DNA of 64,000 bases from Gnetum montanum (Eukaryota > Streptophyta > Gnetopsida > Gnetales > Gnetaceae): NCBI GenBank assembly GCA_015680685.1, contig MNCI01005943.1, positions 363,451 to 427,450 on the forward strand. The letters run 5' to 3'. Each line of letters opens with the position of its first letter. The stretch's first letter is position 1. The notes under the pieces were generated by a model that was not told where the DNA came from, did no database searches, and saw only the letters and a list, made by a program, of their open reading frames with translations. A program made the translations under genes and the position numbers. Positions 1 through 11,579 of this stretch are shown here, one piece after another.

Positions 1-679
1 CTTCATGACTGTTAGTGACCATTACCTAGCTATTGCATGAGTTCCAAGATGGATTTAGAAACATGCTAGCTATAAGAAGACATCATATGCATTGGGAAAT
101 ATGCAATATTATGTGTAATCATTGTACAATCATTTTGTCAATCATTGTAATATTTGTTTCTCTTTATTGTATAATCATTTGTTCATTGTAAAGTGTGTTG
201 TACCTCAATGTACAAGGATTAGCAAATTGAGTTGCATTTATCCCTTGTAATAATTCTCTCTTGTTGCCTTGTGGGGTTGATGTGCTTCTTGCAAGAAGGC
301 ATCTTGCTTGAGCTTGTTAGGATCTTATGAGATTGAGTGCTTGGTGTTGTGGCATAATACTCCAGAGTAGAGCTTAAGATTCTAAAGGTTGTGAAAGCTT
401 GGAAACCACATTCCAAGGCTAATAGGACCTTGCGAGGTTGAGTGGTTGTTGTTGTGGCACAACACTCTAGAGCGAGGCTTGAAGATTATACAGGGTGTGG
501 ATCCTTCAACCATATTTGAGAGTAATAAAGTCTAGAGGTGTGCTAGTAATCTACCCTTTCAGTGCGGATGACCCAAGTTAGGGAACCATGTTACATTCAA
601 TGTGTGTGTGATTTTGTTTTACAAAGTTTTAATTTAGGAAACTTATTAATCCTTCTTAATTTAAGTTCAATGATCCACA
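1..679 (+). repeat. 5' LTR of element A, partial
   Basis: It aligns with the last two thirds of the 3' LTR at 3987-5084, and both copies end in TTCAATGATCCACA. The window opens about 420 bases inside the LTR, so the U3 part is missing here. Confidence 0.85.
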
Positions 680-681
680 AG

Positions 682-693
682 TGCTATTAGAGC
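682..693 (+). other. Primer-binding site of element A
   Basis: TGCTATTAGAGC lies two bases after the LTR end. It differs at two positions from TGGTATCAGAGC, the initiator-Met tRNA primer site usual for plant copia elements. The equivalent place in B (about 29090-29103) and C (60825-60836) reads as the reverse complement of a better TGGTATCA match. Confidence 0.75.
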
Positions 694-734
694 TTGGTAT
701 TCTTCTCTATCATCATCAACTTTAAGAGTGAACA

Positions 735-2419
735 ATGGAGAGGACATCTTACACAAAGCCACATATGTTTGATGGAATCAAGTTTGCCTAGTGAAAAGCT
801 AGAGTGTAAGGATTGTTCAAATCCATGGAATTTAAAGTGTGGGAGCCAATACTTGAAGGCTACACTCTACCTGTCAATAGCTCCATTAGCATGATCAAGA
901 CTTGCAACAAATGGTCACAAGAGGAAAAGGACAAGTTCATGTTTGATTCAAAAGTAAAAAATTATTTATATTATGCATTGAATAAATATAAATTTAATTG
1001 AGTAGTAGGATGTAAAATAGCTAAAGAAATTTGGCAAACATTAGAAGCTACTTATGAGGGAACATCTATTGTTAAGCATTCAAAATTATTAGTTTTACAA
1101 AGTGAGTACGATAAACTCAAAATGAGAGAACGTGAGAAAATAAAGGATTATTTCTCAAAAGCTAATGCTCTTGTTGTAGCTATTAGAGGAATAGGAAAAG
1201 ATCTACCTAAAAGCAATGTCAGCATAAAAACGATCAAAACTCTACAAGTAGAGTTAGACCAAAGGTCATTACTATGGAGGAAATAAAAAATTTCTCAACA
1301 CTAAAATTTGAAGAGCTTCAAAGAACTCTCATTGATTATGAAATGAATCTTGTAAGCAAATGAGTGATCCAAGAAAGACCTATTACAGTAAAGATTGCCT
1401 CCAAGAAGAAGGAGAAAAATGAGCATGATGAGGGTAGCAAAGATGAGATTGCCCTTCTTTCAAGACAACTACAACGATTACTTACAAGAAGAAATAATGG
1501 ATCTTCTCATCAAAGACCCAATCTTTTTGGAGGTAGAGATAGAGGTAAATTTTTTTTAAATGCTTCTAACTTAGATTTCTCTTCTATAGAATGTTGGGTT
1601 TGTGGAGGGAGAGGCCATATGAACTTCAAATATCCTAGTAATCCAAATGCTAGTAAGGTTCAGCCAATAAATAGATCCAATGATGAGGAACCAAAAAAGA
1701 CCAACTTTTATACAAGTTGGGATGATGGTGAGCAAAGTGAAGAAGAATCATGTGATTATTTCAAAGATTTACATCTCATATGCATGGTGTTTATAGATGA
1801 TGCTTCCTCACATATGGCTGAACAAGATGGTAAGTGTGACAAGAGGTATAATGAATTTAAAGAATAAATTTTTCTTTTGCATCCTTTGGTTAGGAAGGCA
1901 AAGAAATTAGTATTGTCTAAGCTAGATGCTATTAATGCTAAAGTGAAAGAAGAGATCTCAAACATAAAAGCTGAGATTCAACAACTAACCTCTTTTACTA
2001 AGGGTTGTAGCAAGATTCAAGAAGATGATACTCCTAAAAATCAACCAAAGAATTTAGAGGAAGAAACACATGAAAATTTAAGCTCAAGCTTAGGCATAGT
2101 AAGGTTTGAAACTTTTGATCATAAGGATAATACTTTATTCATGTGTAAAAATTGTGGTCATAAGAAAGCTCTTAACTATGATGATTAAAATAAGATTAAT
2201 GCTTGGTCTTGTCAAAAAGGCTTTGGTAAAAAAATTGTGCAGGTACTAATAAGTAAGAATGACGAGAAGTGGAGTATTGAAAATTATACAAAAAGTGATC
2301 AAGGATTCTATCATAAAGAACATGAAAAAATAGAGACATCACATATACGATCTAATAAAAGAGAACCTAAGGATGGGGAGGTACTTCATGATAGGGGACC
2401 TCATCTCAAACTCCACTAA
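735..2419 (+). pseudogene. gag of element A (UBN2 type with zinc knuckle), broken
   Basis: The frame opens with MERTSYTKPHMFDG at 735 and stops at 789. It continues in pieces: 813-1001 and about 1002-1290 (UBN2-like, with motifs such as AKEIWQTLEATYEG), a frameshift near 1245, 1364-1867, 1877-2188 and 2237-2419. The TGA at 1361 replaces an Arg codon that survives in element C. The zinc knuckle at 1592-1633 keeps C, C and H, but the last Cys is Tyr (TAT at 1631). After it come an acidic stretch (SWDDGEQSEEE), a Lys/Glu-rich likely coiled coil, and a second CxxC piece (CKNCGHK) near 2140. Gag of this type forms the particle and packages the RNA. This copy cannot make an intact protein. Long gags with a coiled-coil tail suggest the SIRE/Maximus side of copia, which is inference. 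Confidence 0.85.
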
Positions 2420-2440
2420 TCTTCTCTTCTTATCGACAAG

Positions 2441-2450
2441 CAAGGTAAGT
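2441..2450 (+). other. Conserved 5' splice-site-like sequence after gag
   Basis: CAAGGTAAGT follows the end of the gag frame. The same sequence occurs at the same place in B and C, although B has diverged strongly just downstream. It matches a strong plant 5' splice site. The matching acceptor was not identified. Confidence 0.5.
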
Positions 2451-3986
2451 CAAGTTAAGATTTACATCTCTTTGCTTACTAGTTAATAAAAATAGTATTT
2501 GAGAAGTCCAAAATTGTTTGCATTATTTCTAGAAAAGGCAATGGAATAATTATTTAGTATTTTAAGCTTCTCTTATATTCCTTTTCGAGTTGGATTCGAT
2601 TGGTTCTATGAAAATGTTTAGTGTAGCACTAGTAATAATTTTCCTTGGAACTTCATCTTATAATTATTTTAGTTTTATTTTTAAGTTGCATTCAATCTTA
2701 GTTAATCTAAATTTCTTGTGATGATTTGATTCTAAGCTCATGTCCTTTGGAATATCATTGAGATAAGATAGATCCCTGAAAATTTTATCAATATTATGGT
2801 TTGGAAACATTAGTCTTCACATTGGATCTTAATAGCGAACTACAGTTGTAGTACTTTGATGATTCACAAGTTGATCTTAAAGGCTTGGGAAAATTTGCAC
2901 ATGTGTAGGGAGAGCCTACACATCATAATCCATCTTCATCTTGGAAATTACTAATGTAGGGGGAGTCTTTGGAGACTTCAGCCAAGGGACACTAAAATAG
3001 CAAGATACTCCAAAATGAGTAAAAAAGGGATCTTCGAGAGGTATTTTTTCTATTAAATTGTTGGATGAATCTTGAATTTTTTTTCTTGATATCCTTTGGT
3101 AAAAATAAGGTATATACTTAGTTCTCTATCAGGATGAGTTGTGTTTGATAAATGGTTATATGTGTTTATTGTTTTTCTATCAATGCTTGTTTTTCTTATA
3201 ACTTCCCTATCCTTTTCTTGATGTCAACAATTTCAAGTTAAGAGATGCAAGCAAGAATACAAAATTTAGATAGACTACTTGTTCATGTCTTATCTATCTT
3301 TAATCTTTGGCATCAAAGTTGTGTTGTAGCTCATTTGTTTTTAGTTGATAAGAGTAAATCTAAATGTATCTTCAGCCCACCTATTTGATATTCAATCATA
3401 AGCTGAAGCAAGAAGCACCTACTTTTGTAAAGCAATTAGTCAATGTTATTTTGATTGACTCATTCATTGAATAGTTTACCTTAAGATGAAGAATATAGTA
3501 TTTGGCATGGCTATTTTCAAATTTTCAAATTGTATTTCTATATTCTTCTTATCATAAATAGATGTCCATTTCTTGATGTTTTACAAAGATGAAGAATATT
3601 TGAACATTAAAAGCATCATGTACTATTAATGACTTATTGAGATGGGTTACTTGATCTTCAAGGTTTACACTTCACTGTAGGATTTAAGTTTGAATATCAC
3701 TTGGAAGGCTTGGATTAGTTCTTGAGAAAACTAGGGGCACCTCTTCATGGATCTTAGTGCTGAAAAATATGTATTTCTTAAATTTATTTTCTTACTTTAG
3801 TATATATTTTTAGGATTATGTTTGCATATTATCTAAAAATTTTTGTTGCTTTAAATCTATTTTGCACCAAGTTTGGATACTTTATCCTTTTTGCTACTAT
3901 TCAAAAAGGGAGAGGGTAGTATGGTTTTATTTGTATGATCACTAACCCATTTTCTTAAGTTTTGAACATCACTAAAAAGGGGAGAT
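2451..3986 (+). other. Non-coding interior of element A, ending in the polypurine tract
   Basis: This is where pol would be expected in an autonomous element. No frame longer than a few dozen codons and no integrase, reverse transcriptase or RNase H motif is seen. The last bases (3974-3986, AAAAAGGGGAGAT) are the polypurine tract for plus-strand priming. The same tract borders the 3' LTRs of B and C. Confidence 0.75.
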
Positions 3987-4151
3987 AGTGGACCTTTTGG
4001 TGTGTCAAAATGTTAAGTAAAATGAAGTCAAAGGTTGTTTACATGGTTGTGTGGTTATTGTGTTTGTAGGTCTACATACATGGAAAACTAAGATGAGCTA
4101 AAGCCTACATATATGATAAGAAATGAATTGGTCAAGAGCTTAGAGGAGAAG

Positions 4152-4239
4152 ATCTTTGGGAAATAGTAGATGCCTTGGTAGAATTGAAGAAAGACATCTT
4201 TGGGAAATAGTAGATGCCTTGGTAGAATTGAAGTGAACA
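4152..4239 (+). repeat. 44-bp tandem duplication in the A LTR
   Basis: Two adjacent copies (4152-4195, 4196-4239) begin ATCTTTGGGAAATAGTAG and are identical for the first 38 bases. The duplication lies in U3, next to the phased AGAYRTCT sites. The 5' LTR copy of this part is outside the window. Confidence 0.9.
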
Positions 4240-4247
4240 CAGGAAAA

Positions 4248-4408
4248 GATGTCTTCACAAAATATAGGCTAGTTTTAAAAAAAATTATTTTTCTAGACAA
4301 AGATGTCTTCTAGAATAGAGATTTCAAAAAGACATCTTTCCTAGACAAAAATGTGTTCCTAGAGTAGAAGGAAAGTTTAGAAAGATGTGTTAGCATAAAG
4401 AATACATC
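4248..4408 (+). promoter_or_regulatory. U3 cluster of AGAYRTCT-type sites in A
   Basis: AGATGTCT or its complement AGACATCT, exact or one base off, occurs at 4248, 4301, 4330, 4349, 4383 and 4401. The spacing includes steps of 18-19 and 34. Compare the longer arrays in B and C. A regulatory role is inference. Confidence 0.5.
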
Positions 4409-5084
4409 TTTGATGATCATTAGTGACCATTGCCTAGCCAGTTCATGAGTTCTAAGATGGATTTAGAAACATGATAGCTATAAGAACCATCATATGCATT
4501 GCGAAATGTGCAAGCTTATGTGTAATAATTATACAATCATTTTGTTAATCATTTTAATCTTTGTTGCTCTTCATTGTATCATCATTTGTTTATTGTAAAG
4601 TGTGTTGTACCTCAACATACAAGGATCAACAAACTAAGTTGCATTTGTCACTTGTAATTATTCTCTGTTGTTGCCCCATGGGGTTGATGTGCTTCTTGCA
4701 GGAAGGTATCTTTCTTGACCTTGCTAGGATATTATGGGATTGAGTGATTGGTTTTGCAACACAATACTCTAGAGTAGAGCTCAAGATTGTAATGGTTGTG
4801 GAAGCTTGGAACCACATTGTAAGCCTGATGAGACCTTGCGGTGTTGAGTGGTTGGTGTTGCAGCACAAAACTTCAAAGTGGGGCTTAAAGATTATACAAG
4901 ATGTGGATCCTTCAACCAAATTTGAGAGTAACAAAGTCTAGAGGTGTCCTAGTAATCTACCCTATGAGTGTTAACTATCCAAGTTGGGGAAGCATGTTAA
5001 ATTCAGTGTGTGTGTGCTTTTGTTTTACAAAGTTTTAATTTGGGAAACTTATTCATTCCCCCCTTCTAAGTTCAATGATCCACA

Positions 5085-7471
5085 CGAAGGACTTTAACAA
5101 TACACCATTTTAGGACCATTGACATAATGTGTTATCACCTACAATGATATACTATTTTGATTTTTTATGTACAACATTCTTTTGGGAAGTAATTAAGCCT
5201 TGTGAGGATTCACCATGCATAATGTAAAATTTAATATCATCATACCACTCCTTGGCAAGACTAGTATGAACTACAACCATACAAGTATCCTTAGTGCTCT
5301 GCATGATGCAAATAACCTAGTCCATGGTTTAGTTGGACAACTTACTAAACACATCTAGTGTTACACTAAGGGCTAGCATTGAAATTGCATTAGCTATGAC
5401 GTTCTTGTTTTAGGGTATGTGTTGGATATCAACATTTGTAAATTTTTGTAACAATTGTTTCCCTAGGTCATAGTAAGATTATAATTGTTTGTCTTTTCAT
5501 GCATAAACTTTGGTTACCTAGTTAACCACAAGTTGAGAATCACCTTTGATCATTAAGTGTTTGATTCCTAGGTCATGATCTACCATCATCCCTCTAAACA
5601 AACCCTCATACTTTGCTATGTTTTTCATACATGGAAACTTAAAAAGGTAGGTAAAGGATCAACTTTCACCAAATGGGAATGTTACAATGATAGTGACACT
5701 AGCTCCATGGGTAGTTGAAGCTCTATCAAAGTGCATGACTACCTTATAGCCCTTGGGAACTTGGCTAACAATGTTGATGTGTTCATTAGGGAACAAAGGA
5801 TGTATGGTTACTTGGTCATCAATGGATGAAATATTAAGTTGTGCAACTATAGCTTGACCTTTTGTTAAGGATTGAGAGATGCAATGATGGTCAAACTTAG
5901 CGATTATGGCTTTTCATCGGCTATATGGCTACTCTTTTAGATGTTGGTTGTTATAGCTCTAAGTATGTTACCTTTGCAAATGACGTTGGCTTGGCTCCTA
6001 AAGAGGTAGTGTCTACAATTCTTTAATGAGAAGACTAGTGCTAGACAATACTTCTCTACTTGGTCTTGTGGGAAACTAATGCATGACTAAGGAATTATAT
6101 TGGCATTTCTACTCCATCATCATGTTTTTGATAGAGTAGAGAGGTATGAATGTGTTGGAGATACCAAGGTAAATGTAAAATGGTTTATTTTATTGTGAAA
6201 AGACTGTTAGCAATTGTGCCAACTCTTACTTAAGGTTTTCAAAGGCCTTTTGGCCTTTGATTAATCCACTCATAGTGTACCAATTTCTTGAGCAAGTGTT
6301 GCATGGGCTATAGTTTATTTGTAAGCCTAGCGATAAACCTACAGATAAATTGTAATATGTCTTGTAATCCTCAAAGCTCCTTAAGGTTGGTAGGCACTAC
6401 AAATTTGGATATGGCCTTAACCTTATTAGGATTAACATGTATCCTTGTTTCAGACACCACAAAGCCAATCATCTTACTGGTCTAAACATCAAAAACACAC
6501 TTATGATTAATCCTAAGCTCATACTTGAGGAATTTTTAAAGCACAATATCTAGGTTATTAGCATGGTCATTGTCCACTTTGGACTTAATGATTATATTGT
6601 CCACGTAATCATTGAGTAAACCTAGCATGTAATTACTAAAGATATAGGTCATGGCTCATTGATAGGTTGCTCTTGCATTCTTAAGACCAAAGGAAATCAT
6701 AGTATAGTAAAAGGTACTCCAAGGGGTCATGAAGATCATGCTAAGTTGGTGCTCTAGGTTGATCCTAATCTATTTATATCTCGAGAATCCATCCATAAAG
6801 AACAATAATGCATGCTTAGTTGTAGTATTGATAAGTTAATTAATACTAAGTAAAGGAAAGTCATTCTTGATGGTTCCCTTATTTAGGTCTTAGAAATTGA
6901 TGCAAATATGGATACTCCCATTTTTCATAGGAACTACCACTATGTTGAATACCCATTCTGCATAGTTAACATCCCTAATGAAACTAGCTTGGTAGAGTTT
7001 TGTGATTTCATCATGGACTACCAAGGCCAAATCAAGTCTAATTTTGCATACTTTTTCCTTAACTGATCTATTGCTAGGGTCTAGTATGATGTTGTGTTGT
7101 ACTAGGTGTGGGTCTTGGCTTGACATATCTTCATATGACTAGGCAAAGACCTTAATATTACCTTGTAGGACCTTGGTGATGTCTTGAGCCTATTGAGATT
7201 CGAATGAGGAACTTAGTTTTAGCATTTTCTTCTTACTACTATGTGTCATGACAAAAACCTCAATTAGAGAGTCTTCAATTATGTCACCCATCTCTAAGTC
7301 AAGGGTTTTGACTAGGTTTTCAAGCCATTCTAGAGGTTTCTCTATCAAGGCTACGTAGTTGACAAGACTCTTAGACTCAAGATCTAGGCAATTGGGGTTA
7401 ATACATCATTCAATGTCACTGTGAGGCCCACTTAGGCTTAAAGGTAAACTAATATGCTCCCAAGTATTCAT
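5085..7471 (-). pseudogene. G1 pol: reverse transcriptase and RNase H, broken, no integrase
   Basis: The frame starts at 7471 with MNTWEHISLPLSLSG, a start also kept in G2 at 50507. The clearest part is 7126-6890, the start of reverse transcriptase (KLYQASFIRDVNYAEW, then KNGSIHICINF). The active-site box near 6640 reads YVDN, so one catalytic Asp is lost. RNase H and linker remains follow to about 5.2 kb. The frame meets element A at 5085, in the segment that in G2 lies just before the HHCC zinc finger of integrase. There are many stops. A TGA shortly after the start and a TAA after HICINF are at the same codons in G2. The protein would copy element RNA into DNA; this copy is dead. Confidence 0.85.
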
Positions 7472-8149
7472 ACTTTGGTCCTGCATGTCAATCATAAGCA
7501 CATTAAGTGGCACTTGGGTAAAGATGAGTAAATAATGCTAAAACGCTATGAAATTATGCAAAAATACACTACTCTAATGCTAAACAAAATGTAGATGGGA
7601 TCATACAAGGCTATAAGAAAAAGAGTAGAGATAGGCAGATGCAATGGAGTAAAGGCTAGAAACAAGATCAAACAAGGTTAAAATAGGTCATAATCTTGCC
7701 ATTTTAAGGCCTTAGTGGGCTATGATGCTAGTTTTAAGTCTTAGCAAACTATGATGCTAGTTTAAGGCATTAGTGGACAATGGTAACATGGTTCTAAATT
7801 GTGGTCACTGAAGGTTGAACCTCATCATTCAATGGCAATCAAAGGCTAAATAAGGCCATACAAGGCTATAATAAGGATAAATACATTAAAATAAAGGTAG
7901 CATTGAGTCTAAACAAGGTTAACAATACAACAATGATGAAAATTGGTCATAATAAGGTAAAACAAGATTTAAATAAGGCAAAGTGGTACACATACAATGA
8001 ATTTTGGTCAAAACATGATAAGAAAGTAGTAGATTTTTTCATTGTTAGGCCTTAGTAGACCATGGTTTTCGGATACAAGGTTGTTGGAGAAGTTTGGGCA
8101 TCAACGAAGGCTGTTTCTAGGCTACCTAGGCCCAAAAATCAAGGGTTTT
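7472..8149 (-). other. G1 spacer between pol and the periodic array
   Basis: No coding potential is visible. It is AT-rich with repeated short words such as AAGGCTA and AAACAAGG. The G2 counterpart (about 50.1-50.5 kb) holds similar sequence in the complementary sense. Confidence 0.5.
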
Positions 8150-11100
8150 GAGGCTTTCGCATTGGAGCCCCCCTATTTCCATGTTGGCTAGCATGGAATG
8201 GATGATCCCTAGCATGGATGAAACTTCTAGATAATTTCCTATGCTTTTTTTGGTTATTTTTCAACTTTTGACGACTTGCATGTTAACACAATTGATTGGG
8301 GAAGGGAATGGGCTAGTTTTGGAGTTAGTTTCAATTCTTAGAACCCTCTTTTTGAGCTTGAAAATGTCTTCCATGCTAGATCCATGTTAGCTAGTGTGAA
8401 AGAGGTGATCGCCAGTGTGGAAACTAATGAAAATGGATTGCATGTTATTCAAAGGGTTAAAATTGGGATTCGAGGGCCTTCCCAAAGTAGCATAGGACTA
8501 GATTTGCCAAAATTGATCACTTTGGAGGTCGAATAAGGTCAAAAAGTAGGTTTTGGAGCTTCATCTCCATATTTCCTTACTAGCTAGCATTGGTAGGATG
8601 AGGTGTAGCATGGATAACCAACATCTATGCAAAAATATGATCAAACAGGGTTGCATGACCATTTGGAACCAAGATCAGGCAGTTGTACATCCCCTAGCTA
8701 TGTTTTGAAGCCATTTCAAAGGGTCTTGAGTGTTAAGGCAAGCTGGAATAACTTTTTCCCTTTATCCCATGTTGAGCATGGTGGAAGTAGCATGGAAGAA
8801 TGGGGGTGCTCTTATTCTATGGTTTTGGGGATGGTCTGAGAGCACATTGACTAGGTTTCTAGGCTTCTAGGGCTATAGACTATGATATCCCATGTTTTTG
8901 GTTGATTTTGTTCATGCTTGGAGGCTGTTCAAGGCTATGTAAGGTTACATCCCCTTTGATCCATGCTAGGGGAGTTTCTCTAGCATGGAAGATGGGAGTG
9001 GACTAGATATGATGGCCAAAACAAGGTCCAATAAGCATTTTCTTGAGGCTATGAGATCTTAGGCTTCTTTGGTGTGGGTATTTGGTCTTTGAGGATGTCA
9101 ACTGGCTCCCAAAAGTGAAAAGGTAGCTCCTCCAAGATGTTTCCACACTACCCAGCATGGAAGAGGCTTTCCCCAACATGGATGGACCAAGAATCCTAAA
9201 TCTAGGCCAATTTTGATCATAATCAACCATGCATGTTGGCTCCTAGAGTTGTCAAGGTCAAGGGCTATGGTTTAAGGCTAAAATTTGGTACTTTTGAGTG
9301 TTCCTAAGTGGTCTTTGATGTTATCCCCCTTTTTCCATGCTAGGGATTCCTTGCTAGCATGGAACCAACTAGGAAGATCAAAGGGAAATAGTTTTTTACC
9401 ATTTTTGATTAGTTTTGAAGAGTATGAGGGCTCTGGGAGGTGAAAATAGGGTCCTAGAGTGCATGCAATGCTATTTGATGTTAGTTTGATGTGTCTAAAG
9501 GTCATTTTTGAATTACCCCTAGTATTTAAACTAGATCAATGTTAGCTAGTATCGAAGAGGTGGTCCCCAACATGGAAGATCTAAGGGAGCCTACTGCTTG
9601 CCATTTTTATTATCATTTTTGTCCATACATGCACATCTCTAGGGTTGTTGGTGTTGATTGTTGATGCCTAGGATCAAAAGTTGGTCATTTTAAGGGTTGT
9701 AAGCTAGTTTTTGGGCTTACCCCTCTAGTTCCACAATAGATCCATGTTGCCTAGCATGGATGGGGTACTCCTTAGTGAGGAGAATCAAAGGGAGAGCATT
9801 TTCGAGCTATTTTGATTAAGTTTTGGAAGGCTAGTGGCTTCCAGAAGGGCTACGTTGCTTCTAAAAGTTAATTTTCATGAAAATTCTACTAGTTTTGGCT
9901 TCACCCCATTTCATCCATGATGGGGGTGGGGTGCTCAATGTGAATAAGGTATTCCCTAGCATGGTAGAACCTTAGGATGTTGATTTCTAAAAGTTTGGTG
10001 TCTTTCTAAAGGGCCATCAAGGTTTTGGTGTAAGTACAAGGTAATTTATTATTGTTTGGATGTATTTGGGACTCCTCATAAACTTTCCTAGCTATATCCA
10101 CACTGGCTAGCATGGATGAGGTCTCCCCTAGCATGGAACAACTAAAAATGTTAGATCTAGGCTATTTTGACATTGAATTAACTATGCATGTTAGCTCCCA
10201 GGGTTACTGGGGTTGATTGTCAAGATTTGGTGCTAAGATCCACCATTTTGGAGGCTCTTAGGTGCCTCATGTAATCATCCCCTTTCTTCCATGCTAGGCA
10301 TGATGGCCCTAGCATGGATGAGAGGGGGATAATAGTTTTGTGCTATTTTGATCAATTTTTGGGCACTTGGAGGCTCTGGAAGGTTTCAGTAGGGTCTGGG
10401 GGGTCCTTAGGGTAGGTTATTAGGCTACGTTTTGGTCATAAACAAGGATTTCTTACATATCCACTAGCGCTTCCATGTTCACTCCACTATGGGTAGTGTG
10501 GAGGAGGGTTTACCGATGTGGAAAAGGCTATGGGTACAAAATTTACTTATTTTAAGGCCAGGCTAGGCTATTAGAGGCTATCAAGGAGTGTTAGGTTCAA
10601 AAATGGCTACTAGGCAATCAATTTTAGTAGTTTTTGTCATCCCCCACCCAACCACACTAGATCCATGCTAGACAGTGTGGAAGAGGCCTTCCCCAATGTG
10701 GATAAACCAAATCATAAGGTTTTGAGCACTTTCAACTTGATTTCATGAGATTTTGGGATTATCGGGGTTCTAGGTCATGTGGGCCTACTCCAAGGGGTCA
10801 AATTTTGGTTAGATGGATAATGGAGGATAAGTATGGGTGTTACCCAATTTGCGCCACACTGGTAAGTGTTGCCCCAACATGGAAGCCAAAAATATCCAAT
10901 TTTAACAAGATCTAGCTGCCTTTTGGAGCCCAAGGTTGGATGAGGTAGGTCACAGCTACCAAAAATGGCAAGGAAGTTAGGTTATTAAGGTTTTATAAGG
11001 TAATGTATGAATCACACTAGATCCATATTGCCTAGCATGGATGCATGGGTGTTAAGGATTAAACATGGTTTTTAGTGTTTAAGGGGTTAAAACCCTAGCA

Positions 11101-11400
11101 TTGATAGAGTTTTCTAACTACTTCAAAAATTTGAAAATTGAATTTATCTCCCATCATTCTTAGCATGGAAATGACTTCCTCCCTACCCTTACACTTCATT
11201 ACACTTTGAGTTCCAGTGCACAAAATTGGCAATAAGGGCTTAGGAGTAGGTGTTTAGGTTTTTCTTTGATTTTTATGTTAAAAATTTTGTGAGCTTCAAC
11301 CATAACTTCAATCTTGAAAAATAGTGCACTGATAGAGAGCTATATTAGAGATTTTTTTTTACAAATTCCATCTACCTTTAGCATGGAATCATCACATCTT
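8150..11400 (+). repeat. G1 periodic array, ~189-bp spacing, CCATGCTAG-type paired half-sites
   Basis: Inverted pairs such as CCACACTGG CTAGCATGG start near 8179, 8382, 8575, 8767, 8961, 9143, 9335, 9535, 9742, 9914, 10098, 10289, 10472, 10663, 10854 and 11022, with weaker ones at 11150 and 11377. The mean step over the first 16 is 189.5 bp. Most pairs are followed about 10-12 bp later by a single half-site (often CCCTAGCATGG or CCCAACATGG). Stretches between sites sometimes still align (for example near 9640 and 10195), so this is a very old tandem array in which only the site has stayed recognisable. It lies between G1 pol and the promoter of the opposite-strand gene. Confidence 0.8.
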
Positions 11401-11535
11401 CCACTAAGCCAATGTAGAACCTTCACCCCTTCCAGTTTTCTTAGCTCTCTCAATGTTGGTGGAACACGATGAAGCAATGTGGAGGAAAGAGCAAGAACCC
11501 ATGGATTCAAAAGGTAGATGATTTTTCTAGAAACC

Positions 11536-11579
11536 TATATAAGCTTCTCAAGCCAATCTCCATATAAGCTTCTTCCATG
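11536..11579 (+). promoter_or_regulatory. Candidate TATA box and start of the opposite-strand gene in G1
   Basis: TATATAA at 11536-11542 is followed by a second, similar ATATAAGCTTCT and by ATG at 11577 in the context CCATGGCC. It directly follows the periodic array and precedes an intron sequence shared with G2 (near 11705, AAAATCCCACCTC). No matching TATA box is seen in G2. Confidence 0.4.

Larger units (their letters stand above)
1..5084 (+). mobile_element. Element A: copia-type, gag-only LTR retrotransposon (5' end outside window)
   Basis: Two copies of one sequence, 1-679 and about 4410-5084, are the LTRs. Between them lie a tRNA-Met-type primer site, a decayed UBN2-type gag with one zinc knuckle, about 1.5 kb of non-coding DNA and a polypurine tract. 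No protease, integrase or reverse transcriptase signature can be found in the 3.3 kb interior. This makes A a non-autonomous element that would need pol from a relative. The right end interrupts the pol frame of G1. The five bases after it, CGAAG at 5085-5089, should recur before its left end outside the window. Relatives B and C in this window share LTR, gag and layout. Confidence 0.85.
3987..5084 (+). repeat. 3' LTR of element A
   Basis: It is 1098 bp long, from just after the polypurine tract to CCACA at 5084. The boundaries follow from alignment with the LTRs of B and C. A relative of the usual TG start is visible as AGTGGACC (TGTTGACC in the B 5' LTR). Confidence 0.85.
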
